Positions 16,044 to 24,095 of a stretch of 64,000 bases of DNA are shown piece by piece (positions within the stretch are counted from its first letter, which is position 1; each line of letters opens with the position of its first letter). The stretch is from the NCBI RefSeq assembly GCF_017948485.1, contig NZ_JAFFSX010000030.1, positions 1 through 64,000 of the forward strand, in the 5' to 3' direction. Under the pieces are notes generated by a model. It saw only the letters and a list, made by a program, of their open reading frames with translations. It ran no database searches and was not told where the DNA came from. This stretch comes from Streptomyces sp. GESEQ-35 (lineage in GTDB: Bacteria; Actinomycetota; Actinomycetes; Streptomycetales; Streptomycetaceae). The position numbers and the translations under genes are program-made.

Positions 16044-16081
16044 GTAACCAAAAGGAAACAACGGAATCACTTGTTGGACGC
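16044..16081 (+). promoter_or_regulatory. Candidate GlnR binding site
   Basis: GTAAC (16044-16048), six bases, GAAAC (16055-16059), six bases, ATCAC (16066-16070), six bases, GACGC (16077-16081). This follows the a-b-a-b GlnR pattern GTnAC-n6-GAAAC-n6-GTnAC-n6-GAAAC, with a perfect first half and a weaker second half. It lies 93-130 bp before the aldehyde dehydrogenase that heads the polyamine operon. A longer dyad GATTCCGT/ACGGAATC (16033-16040, 16061-16068) overlaps it. Confidence 0.55.
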
Positions 16082-16173
16082 CCTTAGCTCTGTCAGGATC
16101 GGCACTCAAATCGAGCTGAAGCTACGCCACCCACCCCTTGTCACCGGGGACGACGGCGGAAGAGAGCGACGAC

Positions 16174-17703
16174 ATGCACAACCCGGGAACCCCGGACCGA
16201 TTCCCCGCACAGGAGCGCCTCGCGGCCGGCGCGCAGTACATCGCGGGCCGTCTGACGAAGGGCACCTCCGGCCGTACGCATGCGGTCGTCGACCCGGCCA
16301 CCGGGGAAGACGTCTACACGTACGAGCTGGCCGGCGCGGACGACGTCGACGCGGCTGTAGCTGCCGCCCGCGCAGCCTTCCCGGGCTGGGCAGCGACCAC
16401 CCCCGGTGAGCGTTCCGACGCGCTGCACCGCTTCGCCGCCGTGCTCGCCGACCGCGCCGAGGAGTTCGCCCGCGCCGAGTCCCTCCAGTGCGGCAAGCCG
16501 CTGAAGCTCACGCGCGAATTCGACGTTCCCGGCACCATCGACAACACCGCGTTCTTCGCGGGCGCGGCCCGGCATCTCCAGGGGCAGTCGGCGGGCGAGT
16601 ACTCCGGTGACCACACGTCGTACATCCGCCGTGAACCCATCGGCGTCGTCGGTTCCATCGCGCCCTGGAACTACCCCCTCCAGATGGCGGCCTGGAAGGT
16701 CCTCCCGGCGATCGCCGCGGGCAACACGATCGTCCTGAAGCCCGCCGAGCTCACCCCGCTGACCTCGCTGCTGTTCGCCGAGGCCGCCACCGAGGCGGGC
16801 ATCCCGGACGGTGTCATCAACATCGTCACCGGGACGGGCAAGGAAGCCGGCGAGCGCCTCGTCGGCCATCCCGACGTGGCGATGACCTCCTTCACCGGCT
16901 CCACCGCCGTCGGCAAGCGCGTCGCCGAGATCGCCACCGCGACCGTCAAGCGCATCCACCTGGAGCTGGGCGGCAAGGCACCCTTCGTCGTGTTCGACGA
17001 CGCCGACCTGGAGGCGGCCGTCAACGGCGCCGTCGCGGGCGCGCTCATCAACACCGGCCAGGACTGCACGGCCGCCACGCGCGCGTACGTGCAACGGCCC
17101 CTCTACGAAGCGTTCGTGGAGCGGACCGCCGCCCTCATGGACACCGTTCGGCTCGGCGACCCCTTCGCCCCGGGCACGGACCTAGGCCCCCTCATCTCGC
17201 ACGTCCAGCGCGACCGCGTCGCCGGATTCGTCGACCGGGCGCGTGCCTACGCGCGCGTGGTCACCGGCGGCGAGGCACCACAGGGGGAGCTCAAGAACGG
17301 CGCGTACTATCGCCCCACCCTGGTCGCGGACGCCGCGCAGGACAGCGAGATCGTGCAGTCCGAGATCTTCGGACCGGTCCTCGTGGTCCTCCCCTTCGAC
17401 AGTGACGACGAAGGCATCCGGCTGGCCAACGACACCCCGTACGGACTGGCCGCCTCGGCGTGGAGCCGGGACGTCTACCGCGCGAACCGCGCCACCCGCG
17501 AGATCAAGGCCGGCTGCGTCTGGATCAACGACCACATCCCGATCATCAGCGAGATGCCGCACGGCGGCTACAAGGCCTCCGGCTACGGCAAGGACATGTC
17601 AACCTACTCCTTCGATGAGTACACCCAGATCAAGCACGTCATGTTCGACAACACGGCGGTGTCCAGGAAGGACTGGCACCGCACGATCTTCGGGGACCGA
17701 TAG
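16174..17703 (+). CDS. Aldehyde dehydrogenase, probably gamma-aminobutyraldehyde type
   Basis: A 509-residue NAD-dependent aldehyde dehydrogenase. The Rossmann entry PWNYPLQMAAWK, the cofactor Lys in VLKPAELTP, the general base E264 in LELGGKAP and the nucleophile C298 in GQDCTAATR are all present, so it should be active. It leads an operon with a polyamine transporter and an FAD amine oxidase. That context suggests oxidation of an aminoaldehyde, such as 4-aminobutanal or its gamma-glutamyl derivative, on the route from putrescine to GABA. ATG 16174 was chosen for the GAAGAGAG sequence upstream. A GlnR-like site in the promoter fits use of polyamines as nitrogen source. Confidence 0.9.
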   Translation: MHNPGTPDRFPAQERLAAGAQYIAGRLTKGTSGRTHAVVDPATGEDVYTYELAGADDVDAAVAAARAAFPGWAATTPGERSDALHRFAAVLADRAEEFARAESLQCGKPLKLTREFDVPGTIDNTAFFAGAARHLQGQSAGEYSGDHTSYIRREPIGVVGSIAPWNYPLQMAAWKVLPAIAAGNTIVLKPAELTPLTSLLFAEAATEAGIPDGVINIVTGTGKEAGERLVGHPDVAMTSFTGSTAVGKRVAEIATATVKRIHLELGGKAPFVVFDDADLEAAVNGAVAGALINTGQDCTAATRAYVQRPLYEAFVERTAALMDTVRLGDPFAPGTDLGPLISHVQRDRVAGFVDRARAYARVVTGGEAPQGELKNGAYYRPTLVADAAQDSEIVQSEIFGPVLVVLPFDSDDEGIRLANDTPYGLAASAWSRDVYRANRATREIKAGCVWINDHIPIISEMPHGGYKASGYGKDMSTYSFDEYTQIKHVMFDNTAVSRKDWHRTIFGDR

Positions 17704-17756
17704 CACGCAGGCCGTCCGACCGCGGCCGCCCATCCTCCCGAAAGGGCACCAAGCGC

Positions 17757-19004
17757 ATGGAGCAGTACGAGCCCGAACCGCTGACTCCGGTCCAGCTGGC
17801 CGCCATGCGGCGCAGCCTCCGGAACGGCAGGGGCGCCCTCACCCGTCGTTCGCTGCTGCGCGCCTCCGCGGGCGGCGCGCTCGCGGTGGGCGGCCTCGGG
17901 GCGCTGAGCGCCTGCGGGATCCCCGCGGCGGGCAAGACGGAGGGCGGCACCTCCGAAGAGGACCACTCGGCCAAGGAGAAGGAGATCAACTTCTCCAACT
18001 GGACCGAGTACATCGACATCGACGAGAGCGAGAAGCACCACCCCACGCTCGAGGCGTTCACCAAGCGGACCGGCATCAAGGTCAACTACACCGAGGACAT
18101 CAACGACAACAACGAGTTCTTCGGCAAGATCAAGCCGCAGCTCGCCGCGGGCCAGGACACCGGCCGCGACATCATCGTCCTCACCGACTGGCTGGCCGGC
18201 CGGCTGATCCGCCTGGGGTGGGTCCAGAAACTGGACCCGGCCAACCTGCCGCACGCGTACGCCAATCTGTCCAGCCAGTTCCGCAGCCCGGACTGGGACC
18301 CCGGCCGCGCCTACTCGTACCCCTGGCAGGGCATCTCGACCGTCATCGCGTACAACAAGAAGGCGCTTGACGGCATCGAGGTCAAGTCGGTCTCCGACAT
18401 GCTCGACAACCCCAAGCTCAAGGGCCGCATCGGCTTCCTCACCGAGATGCGCGACAGCATCGGCATGACGCTGCTGGACATGGGCAAGGACCCGGCGAAG
18501 TTCACGGACGACGACTACGACGCGGCGATCGCCCGCCTCCAGAAGGCCGTCGACCAGGGCCAGATCCGCCGCTTCACCGGCAACGACTACACGTCCGACA
18601 TCACCAGCGGTGACTTCGCGGCCTGTATCGCGTGGGCCGGTGACGTCGTCCAGCTCAAGGCGGACAGCCCGGACATCGACTTCATCATCCCGGACAGCGG
18701 CTACATGACGTCGACCGACAACATGCTGATCCCCAGCAAGGCGCGCCACAAGACGAACGCCGAGCGGCTCATGGACTACTACTACGAGCTCGAACCGGCC
18801 GCCGAACTGGCCGCCTACATCAACTACGTCTGTCCCGTGGACGGGGTGAAGCCCTACCTCGCGAAGATCGACGAGAGCGCGGCGGACAACCCGCTGATCA
18901 TCCCGGACAAGGAAATGGCCGCGAAGTCCCACTCCTTCCGCTCCCTGAGCTCGAAGGAAGAGACGGCCTATGAAGAGAAGTTCGCGAAGCTGACAGGGGC
19001 GTGA
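17757..19004 (+). CDS. potD: Polyamine ABC transporter substrate-binding lipoprotein
   Basis: A 415-residue PotD/PotF-like binding protein. A Tat motif TRRSLLR (from residue 29) leads to a lipobox LSAC with the lipidated Cys at 53. The mature part starts with NFSNWTEYIDIDE, the usual first strand of polyamine-binding proteins. Further family traits are GYMTSTDNMLIPSKARHK and NYVCPVDGVK. It should capture putrescine or spermidine outside the membrane and deliver it to the permeases encoded downstream. Its TGA overlaps a GTG in front of the ATPase gene, and spacing through the operon is tight. Confidence 0.93.
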   Translation: MEQYEPEPLTPVQLAAMRRSLRNGRGALTRRSLLRASAGGALAVGGLGALSACGIPAAGKTEGGTSEEDHSAKEKEINFSNWTEYIDIDESEKHHPTLEAFTKRTGIKVNYTEDINDNNEFFGKIKPQLAAGQDTGRDIIVLTDWLAGRLIRLGWVQKLDPANLPHAYANLSSQFRSPDWDPGRAYSYPWQGISTVIAYNKKALDGIEVKSVSDMLDNPKLKGRIGFLTEMRDSIGMTLLDMGKDPAKFTDDDYDAAIARLQKAVDQGQIRRFTGNDYTSDITSGDFAACIAWAGDVVQLKADSPDIDFIIPDSGYMTSTDNMLIPSKARHKTNAERLMDYYYELEPAAELAAYINYVCPVDGVKPYLAKIDESAADNPLIIPDKEMAAKSHSFRSLSSKEETAYEEKFAKLTGA

Positions 19005-19009
19005 CGACC

Positions 19010-20161
19010 ATGACGAACGACAGCAGCGGCGACGTCCGCCTCTCCGGGATCAGCAAGACCTACGGCTCCTTCACCGCCGTACACCCGCTCGACCTGACCG
19101 TGCCGCAGGGCTCCTTCTTCGCCCTGCTCGGCGCCTCCGGCTGTGGCAAGACCACAACTCTGCGCATGATCGCGGGACTCGAGGAGCCGACGAGCGGCAC
19201 CGTCTTCCTCGGCGACCAGGAGGTCACCAACCTGCCGCCGTACAAGCGGCCGGTGAACACGGTCTTCCAGTCGTACGCCCTCTTCCCGCACCTCGACATC
19301 TTCGAGAACGTCGCCTTCGGTCTGCGCCGGCGCGGCATCAAGTCGGTGAAGAAGCAGGTCGGGGACATGCTCGACCTGGTCCAGCTCGGCGAGCAGGCGC
19401 GCAAGAAGCCGCACCAGCTCTCCGGCGGCCAGCAGCAGCGTGTCGCGGTCGCCCGCGCGCTGATCAACACCCCCAAGGTGCTGCTCCTCGACGAGCCCCT
19501 AGGCGCCCTCGACCTCAAGCTGCGCCGCCAGATGCAGCTGGAGCTCAAGCGCATCCAGACCGAGGTCGGCATCACCTTCGTCCATGTCACGCACGACCAG
19601 GAGGAGGCCATGACGATGGCCGACACGGTCGCCGTGATGAACGCGGGCCGCGTAGAACAGCTCGGCTCGCCGACCGACCTCTACGAGAACCCGAACACCA
19701 CGTTCGTCGCCAACTTCCTCGGCACCTCCAACCTCATCGAGGCCGAGGTGGACGCCAAGAGCGGCGACGACATCGTCCTCAAGGCAGGCGGCGGCAAGCT
19801 GGTCCTGCCCGAGGCCCGCTGTGCCGCGCCCACGGCGACCGGCGGCAAGGTCCTGGTGGGCGTCCGCCCGGAGAAGATCTCCCTCACCCACGCCGACGAC
19901 GCGGGCTCCATCCCGGAGGGCCGCAACCGCATCACCGGCAAGATCACGAACGGCAGTTTCATCGGGGTCTCCACGCAGTACGTGATCGACAGCGCCGTCT
20001 GCCCCGAGTTCGAGGTCTACGTCCAGAACGTCGACCGCGACGCCCGGCTGGTTCCCGGTGCGGACGTCGTCCTGCACTGGAGCCCGGCGCACACCTTCGG
20101 CCTGGACGCGGACCAGGACATCGACGCCGGAGTCGAGACCGTCGACGAGGAGGCGGCCTGA
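19010..20161 (+). CDS. potA: Polyamine ABC transporter ATP-binding protein
   Basis: A 383-residue CUT/POPT-type ATPase. Walker A GASGCGKTT, signature QLSGGQQQRVAVARA, Walker B VLLLDEPLGALD and the switch His in HVTHDQEEAM are intact. A C-terminal TOBE domain (VLVGVRPEKISLTH) follows. It powers polyamine import with the two permeases downstream. ATG 19010 has AGGGG about ten bases upstream. A GTG at 19001 overlaps the potD stop (GTGA) and is a possible alternative. The stop codon overlaps the next start by one base. Confidence 0.94.
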   Translation: MTNDSSGDVRLSGISKTYGSFTAVHPLDLTVPQGSFFALLGASGCGKTTTLRMIAGLEEPTSGTVFLGDQEVTNLPPYKRPVNTVFQSYALFPHLDIFENVAFGLRRRGIKSVKKQVGDMLDLVQLGEQARKKPHQLSGGQQQRVAVARALINTPKVLLLDEPLGALDLKLRRQMQLELKRIQTEVGITFVHVTHDQEEAMTMADTVAVMNAGRVEQLGSPTDLYENPNTTFVANFLGTSNLIEAEVDAKSGDDIVLKAGGGKLVLPEARCAAPTATGGKVLVGVRPEKISLTHADDAGSIPEGRNRITGKITNGSFIGVSTQYVIDSAVCPEFEVYVQNVDRDARLVPGADVVLHWSPAHTFGLDADQDIDAGVETVDEEAA

Positions 20162-21087
20162 TGGCGGCCGTCACCGAGGCGCCGCCCCTGGCGCCCGCAC
20201 CGGAAGAGAAGAAGCCTCCACGCAAGCGGGGCCGCTGGACGCCGTACTGGCTGCTCCTGCCCGGCATCCTCTGGCTGCTGGTCTTCTTCGCTCTGCCGAT
20301 GATCTACCAGGCCTCCACGTCCGTGCAGACGGGCTCCCTGGAGGAGGGCTACAAGGTCACCTGGCACTTCGCGACCTACTGGGACGCGCTGTCCGAGTAC
20401 TACCCGCAGTTCCTGCGCTCGGTGCTGTACGCCGGCGCCGCGACGATCCTCTGTCTGATCCTCGGCTACCCGCTCGCGTACCTGATCGCGTTCCGCGCGG
20501 GCCGCTGGCGGAACCTGATCATGATCCTGGTGATCGCGCCGTTCTTCACCAGCTTCCTGATCCGTACGCTCGCCTGGAAGACGATCCTCGCGGACGGCGG
20601 CCCGGTCGTCGGCGCCCTCAACACGCTGCACGTCCTGGACGTCACCAGCTGGCTCGGCTGGACCGCCGGGGACCGGGTGCTGGCGACTCCGCTGGCGGTC
20701 GTGTGCGGTCTGACGTACAACTTCCTGCCGTTCATGGTCCTGCCGCTCTACTCCTCGCTGGAGCGCATCGACGGACGGCTGCACGAGGCGGCGGGCGATC
20801 TGTACGCCAGGCCGGTCACGACCTTCCGGAAGGTCACCTTCCCGCTGTCGATGCCGGGTGTCGTCTCCGGCACGCTGCTGACCTTCATCCCGGCGGCCGG
20901 TGACTACGTCAACGCCGATCTGCTCGGCTCCACCGACACCCGCATGGTCGGCAACGTCATCCAGACCCAGTTCCTGCGGATTCTCGACTATCCGACGGCC
21001 GCGGCCCTCTCCTTCATCCTGATGGCCGCGATCCTCATCATGGTCACCCTCTACATCCGCAGGTCCGGAACGGAGGATCTGGTTTAA
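20161..21087 (+). CDS. potB: Polyamine ABC transporter permease (PotB-like)
   Basis: A 308-residue permease with a charged Pro-rich N-terminus and six hydrophobic segments (first WLLLPGILWLLVFFALPM). The EAA loop, which contacts the ATPase, reads EAAGDLYARPVTTFRKVTFP. The PGVVSGTLLTFIPAAGDYVN segment is typical of PotB. Its ATG shares one base with the potA stop and it is followed directly by potC, so it is part of a single polycistronic unit. Confidence 0.93.
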   Translation: MAAVTEAPPLAPAPEEKKPPRKRGRWTPYWLLLPGILWLLVFFALPMIYQASTSVQTGSLEEGYKVTWHFATYWDALSEYYPQFLRSVLYAGAATILCLILGYPLAYLIAFRAGRWRNLIMILVIAPFFTSFLIRTLAWKTILADGGPVVGALNTLHVLDVTSWLGWTAGDRVLATPLAVVCGLTYNFLPFMVLPLYSSLERIDGRLHEAAGDLYARPVTTFRKVTFPLSMPGVVSGTLLTFIPAAGDYVNADLLGSTDTRMVGNVIQTQFLRILDYPTAAALSFILMAAILIMVTLYIRRSGTEDLV

Positions 21088-21888
21088 ATGGCCTTCGTCA
21101 ACTGGCTCAAGCGTCATTTCGTCGTCATCGCGGGACTGGTGACCCTCGGCTATCTCCTGCTGCCGAACGTCGTCGTCACGGTGTTCTCCTTCAACAACCC
21201 GAAGGGGCGCTTCAACTACCAGTGGCAGGAGTTCTCCACCGACGCCTGGAAGGACCCGTGCGGTGTCGCCGACATGTGCGGCTCCCTTTCGGTCAGCCTC
21301 CAGATCGCGTTCTGGGCGACGCTCGGCGCCACCGCCCTGGGCACCATGATCGCCTTCGCACTGGTCCGCTACCGCTTCCGCGCGCGGGGCTCCGTCAACT
21401 CGCTGATCTTCCTGCCCATGGCGATGCCCGAGGTCGTCATGGCGGCCTCGCTGCTCACCCTGTTCCTCAACATGGGTGCACAGTTGGGATTCTGGACGAT
21501 CCTGATCGCCCACATCATGTTCTGCCTCAGCTTCGTCGTGACGGCCGTCAAGGCGCGCGTCATGTCGATGGACCCGAAGCTGGAGCAGGCGGCGCAGGAT
21601 CTGTACGCCGGACCGTTCCAGACGTTCGTCCGGGTCACCCTGCCGATCGCCGCCCCGGGAATCGCGGCGGGCGCGCTGCTCGCCTTCGCGCTCTCCTTCG
21701 ACGATTTCATCATCACCAATTTCAACGCGGGCTCGACCGTCACCTTCCCCATGTTCGTCTGGGGCTCGGCGCAGCGCGGAACACCCGTTCAGATCAATGT
21801 CATCGGTACGGCCATGTTCCTCGTCGCCGTACTTTTGGTGCTGGCCTCCATGGTCATCAGCAATCGCCGCAACAAGCAAAAGGCATAA
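21088..21888 (+). CDS. potC: Polyamine ABC transporter permease (PotC-like)
   Basis: A 266-residue permease starting immediately after the potB stop (TAAATG). It has six hydrophobic helices and the coupling loop QAAQDLYAGPFQTFVRVTLP followed by IAAGALLAFALSFDDFIITNF, the PotC hallmark. With PotA, PotB and PotD it completes a polyamine importer. The short interval of 28 bp to the FAD oxidoreductase gene, with its own AGGGAG site, suggests that gene is transcribed with the transporter. Confidence 0.93.
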   Translation: MAFVNWLKRHFVVIAGLVTLGYLLLPNVVVTVFSFNNPKGRFNYQWQEFSTDAWKDPCGVADMCGSLSVSLQIAFWATLGATALGTMIAFALVRYRFRARGSVNSLIFLPMAMPEVVMAASLLTLFLNMGAQLGFWTILIAHIMFCLSFVVTAVKARVMSMDPKLEQAAQDLYAGPFQTFVRVTLPIAAPGIAAGALLAFALSFDDFIITNFNAGSTVTFPMFVWGSAQRGTPVQINVIGTAMFLVAVLLVLASMVISNRRNKQKA

Positions 21889-21916
21889 CCGAAAAACCCT
21901 GTAGGGAGTTGAAATC

Positions 21917-23344
21917 ATGGCCCCAAGCGCCATGAGCCGTGGCAGTGATTGGACAAAGGCACTCATCGAAGCCCAGCCGGTCTCGTACTGGCTGGACGAC
22001 CCCGGCAAGCCCCACCCCGAGCCCGCCCTCACCGGCGCCGAGACCTGTGATCTGCTGGTCGTCGGCGGTGGCTACAGCGGACTGTGGACCGCGCTGATCG
22101 CCAAGGAGCGCGATCCGCAGCGGGACGTGGTGCTGGTGGAGGGCCACGAGGCGGGCTGGGCCGCCTCGGGCCGCAACGGCGGCTTCTGCGCCGCGTCGAT
22201 CACGCACGGTCTGGCGAACGGGCTCGCCCGCTGGCCGGACGAGATCCACAAGCTGGAGCAGCTGGGCGCCCGCAACCTCGACGAGATCGAGGCGGCGGTC
22301 GCCCGCTACGACCTCGACTGCGACTTCGAGCGCACCGGCGAGATCGATGTCGCCACCGAGACGTACCAGGCGTCGGAACTGCGCGACTGGTACGAGGAGA
22401 CGGAGCGCCTGGGCCTTGCCGGCGGTGTCGAGTTCCTGGACGCCGAAGCGCTACGGGAACAAGTCGACTCACCGACTTTCCAGGCGGGCCTCTACGACCG
22501 CCGCGGCGTCGCCATGCTCAACCCCGCCAAGCTGGCCTGGGGCCTCAAGCGGGCGTGCCTCCGACTCGGCGTCCGCGTCTACGAGCACACCCCCGCGCTC
22601 ACCCTGAAGCCGTACGGCGCCGGCATGGCCGTACGCACCCCCTACGGCTCCATCCACGCCCGCAACGTCGCGCTCGGCACCAACATCTTCCCCAGCCTGG
22701 TCAGGCGGGTACGGGCGTACACGGTCCCGGTCTACGACTACGCGCTGATGACCGAGCCGCTCACCGCCGACCAGCTGGCGGCCGTCGGCTGGAAGAACCG
22801 CCAGGGCCTCGGGGACTCGGCGAACCAGTTCCACTACTTCCGGCTGTCCGCCGACAACCGCATCCTCTGGGGCGGCTACGACGCCATCTACCCGTACGGC
22901 GGCCGGGTGCGCGCCGAGTACGACGACCGCCCGGAGACGTACGCCAAGCTCGCCGGCCACTTCTTCACCTGCTTCCCGCAGCTGGAGGGCGTGCGGTTCA
23001 CGCACGCGTGGGGCGGCGCGATCGACACCTGCTCGCGCTTCTCGGCGTTCTTCGGCACCGCGCACCAGGGCAAGGTGGCGTACGCGGCCGGTTTCACGGG
23101 CCTGGGCGTCGGCGCCACCCGCTTCGGGGCCGATGTGATGCTGGACCTGCTGGCGGGGGAGCGCTCGGAGCGCACGGAGCTCGAGATGGTGCGCAAGAAG
23201 CCGCTGCCGTTTCCGCCGGAGCCCTTCGCCTGGACCGGGATCGCGCTCACGAAGTGGTCGCTGGCCCGCGCCGACGCGCACGGCGGGCGGCGCAACCTGT
23301 GGCTGAAGACCATGGACAAGCTGGGGCTCGGCTTCGACAGCTGA
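21917..23344 (+). CDS. FAD-dependent amine oxidoreductase (PuuB/DadA-like)
   Basis: A 475-residue flavoprotein of the DAO/DadA fold. The FAD-binding motif is DLLVVGGGYSGLWTALIAKE near residue 35. The second signature GRNGGFCAASITHG and the C-terminal GAIDTCSRFSAFFG and GFTGLGVGATRFG segments match gamma-glutamylputrescine oxidases. The likely reaction is oxidation of putrescine or glutamylputrescine to the aminoaldehyde, with peroxide formed. The aldehyde dehydrogenase at the head of this operon would take the next step. ATG 21917 has AGGGAG at a good distance. The precise amine substrate is inferred from context. Confidence 0.88.
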   Translation: MAPSAMSRGSDWTKALIEAQPVSYWLDDPGKPHPEPALTGAETCDLLVVGGGYSGLWTALIAKERDPQRDVVLVEGHEAGWAASGRNGGFCAASITHGLANGLARWPDEIHKLEQLGARNLDEIEAAVARYDLDCDFERTGEIDVATETYQASELRDWYEETERLGLAGGVEFLDAEALREQVDSPTFQAGLYDRRGVAMLNPAKLAWGLKRACLRLGVRVYEHTPALTLKPYGAGMAVRTPYGSIHARNVALGTNIFPSLVRRVRAYTVPVYDYALMTEPLTADQLAAVGWKNRQGLGDSANQFHYFRLSADNRILWGGYDAIYPYGGRVRAEYDDRPETYAKLAGHFFTCFPQLEGVRFTHAWGGAIDTCSRFSAFFGTAHQGKVAYAAGFTGLGVGATRFGADVMLDLLAGERSERTELEMVRKKPLPFPPEPFAWTGIALTKWSLARADAHGGRRNLWLKTMDKLGLGFDS

Positions 23345-23420
23345 CCGTGAGGCAGACACATGGCTGTGATTCAGTTCACTCCGACGGGTTGAGCGAACCC
23401 GCGTAATGCTGCCGGGCGAC

Positions 23421-23465
23421 CTCCCTCTCCCTCGTGACGCGACTGCGTCGACGAGAGACAGGGAG
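23421..23465 (+). promoter_or_regulatory. Long hairpin that would hide a ribosome-binding site
   Basis: Bases 23421-23440 pair with 23445-23465 around a GACT loop: 18 of 20 positions pair, with two mismatches and one bulged base. The right arm ends in GGGAG at 23461-23465, which is the Shine-Dalgarno sequence for the ATG at 23474. If formed in the mRNA, the stem would block ribosome entry. There is no T-rich tail, so a terminator is less likely. Confidence 0.6.
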
Positions 23466-23473
23466 GACCCCTC

Positions 23474-23920
23474 ATGACAGGGGCGAAGACGGCGGTCGAG
23501 TGGCTCGCGTCCGTCGCACCGGATCCCGAGGCCTGCCGCTGGGAGTGGGAGCGCAACCCCCTCGGGGTCGCGCTGCTCCCGGCCGGCAAAGCCTGGGACG
23601 TCCTGATCCTGCCGGGTGAACTCGGCTACCCCACCCTCGACGTACTGACCCGCATCATCGACCAACTGGGGCCCGTGCTGGCCGACTTCGGCGACGCGCG
23701 GATGGGCTTCTTCGTGCCGCCGGGCACGGCCGCCCGCTGGCTCGGCACGGGTATCCGCACGGCGGGGGCGGGGACGTGGATCGTCGTGCCGTACCCCGGA
23801 CGCGCCACCGGGGGAGTCCGATGGCTGGTCCCACCGGACGGCTCCGGCACGCTCACAGACCCGGCGCTGCTGGAACTGGCTATGCATGAGGCCGCCGCCG
23901 GCTTGGCCGATTCCGACTGA
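23474..23920 (+). CDS. Hypothetical protein conserved in Streptomyces
   Basis: A 148-residue soluble protein with no signal peptide or membrane segment. I recognise the type (KAWDVLILPGELGYPTLDVL, then FGDARMGFFVPPGTAARWL and WIVVPYPGRATGGVRWLVPP) as a conserved Streptomyces hypothetical. Its general look recalls the small N-terminal module of bifunctional primase/polymerase proteins, but no catalytic motif can be pointed out. The strong GGGAGGA ribosome-binding site lies inside a long hairpin, so translation may be conditional. It stands alone between the polyamine operon and the chitinase gene. Function unknown. Confidence 0.8.
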   Translation: MTGAKTAVEWLASVAPDPEACRWEWERNPLGVALLPAGKAWDVLILPGELGYPTLDVLTRIIDQLGPVLADFGDARMGFFVPPGTAARWLGTGIRTAGAGTWIVVPYPGRATGGVRWLVPPDGSGTLTDPALLELAMHEAAAGLADSD

Positions 23921-24000
23921 GCAAGGTGCCGCGGTGGGTTGTGTGTCGGCTGCGGCAGCGTCGTGGCTGGTCGCGCAGTTCCCCGCGCCCCTTGGGGGCG
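23921..24000 (+). repeat. Dispersed palindromic repeat, copy B
   Basis: The core GTGGCTGGTCGCGCAGTTCC lies at about 23962-23981, followed by the hairpin CGCCCC-TTG-GGGCG (23985-23999). It starts right after the stop codon of the small hypothetical gene (23920), in the same orientation relative to that gene as copies A, C and E are to theirs. A 3'-UTR or terminator role fits. The chitinase promoter begins about 20 bp further on. Confidence 0.75.
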
Positions 24001-24022
24001 TTGCGGGAGCCGGTGAGGGGTC

Positions 24023-24051
24023 TTGACAAGCTGATTGGTCTGGACCAAATT
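24023..24051 (+). promoter_or_regulatory. Chitinase promoter with a DasR-type (dre) operator
   Basis: TTGACA (24023-24028) is a perfect -35 box, with CAAATT at a 17-bp distance as a possible -10. Between and over them lies TGGTCTGGACCA (24036-24047), one mismatch pair from the dre consensus TGGTCTAGACCA bound by the GntR-family repressor DasR. Repression relieved by glucosamine-6-phosphate is the known mode for Streptomyces chi genes. Confidence 0.75.
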
Positions 24052-24095
24052 GTGGGCGCTCCACCCCTCCAATTCCCCCATGCTCGGAGGCCCTT

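Noticed and set aside
23421..23465. Rho-independent terminator for the polyamine operon
   Set aside because: The stem is followed by a start codon eight bases later and has no T-rich tail. A role in translation control of the next gene fits better, although partial termination is not excluded.
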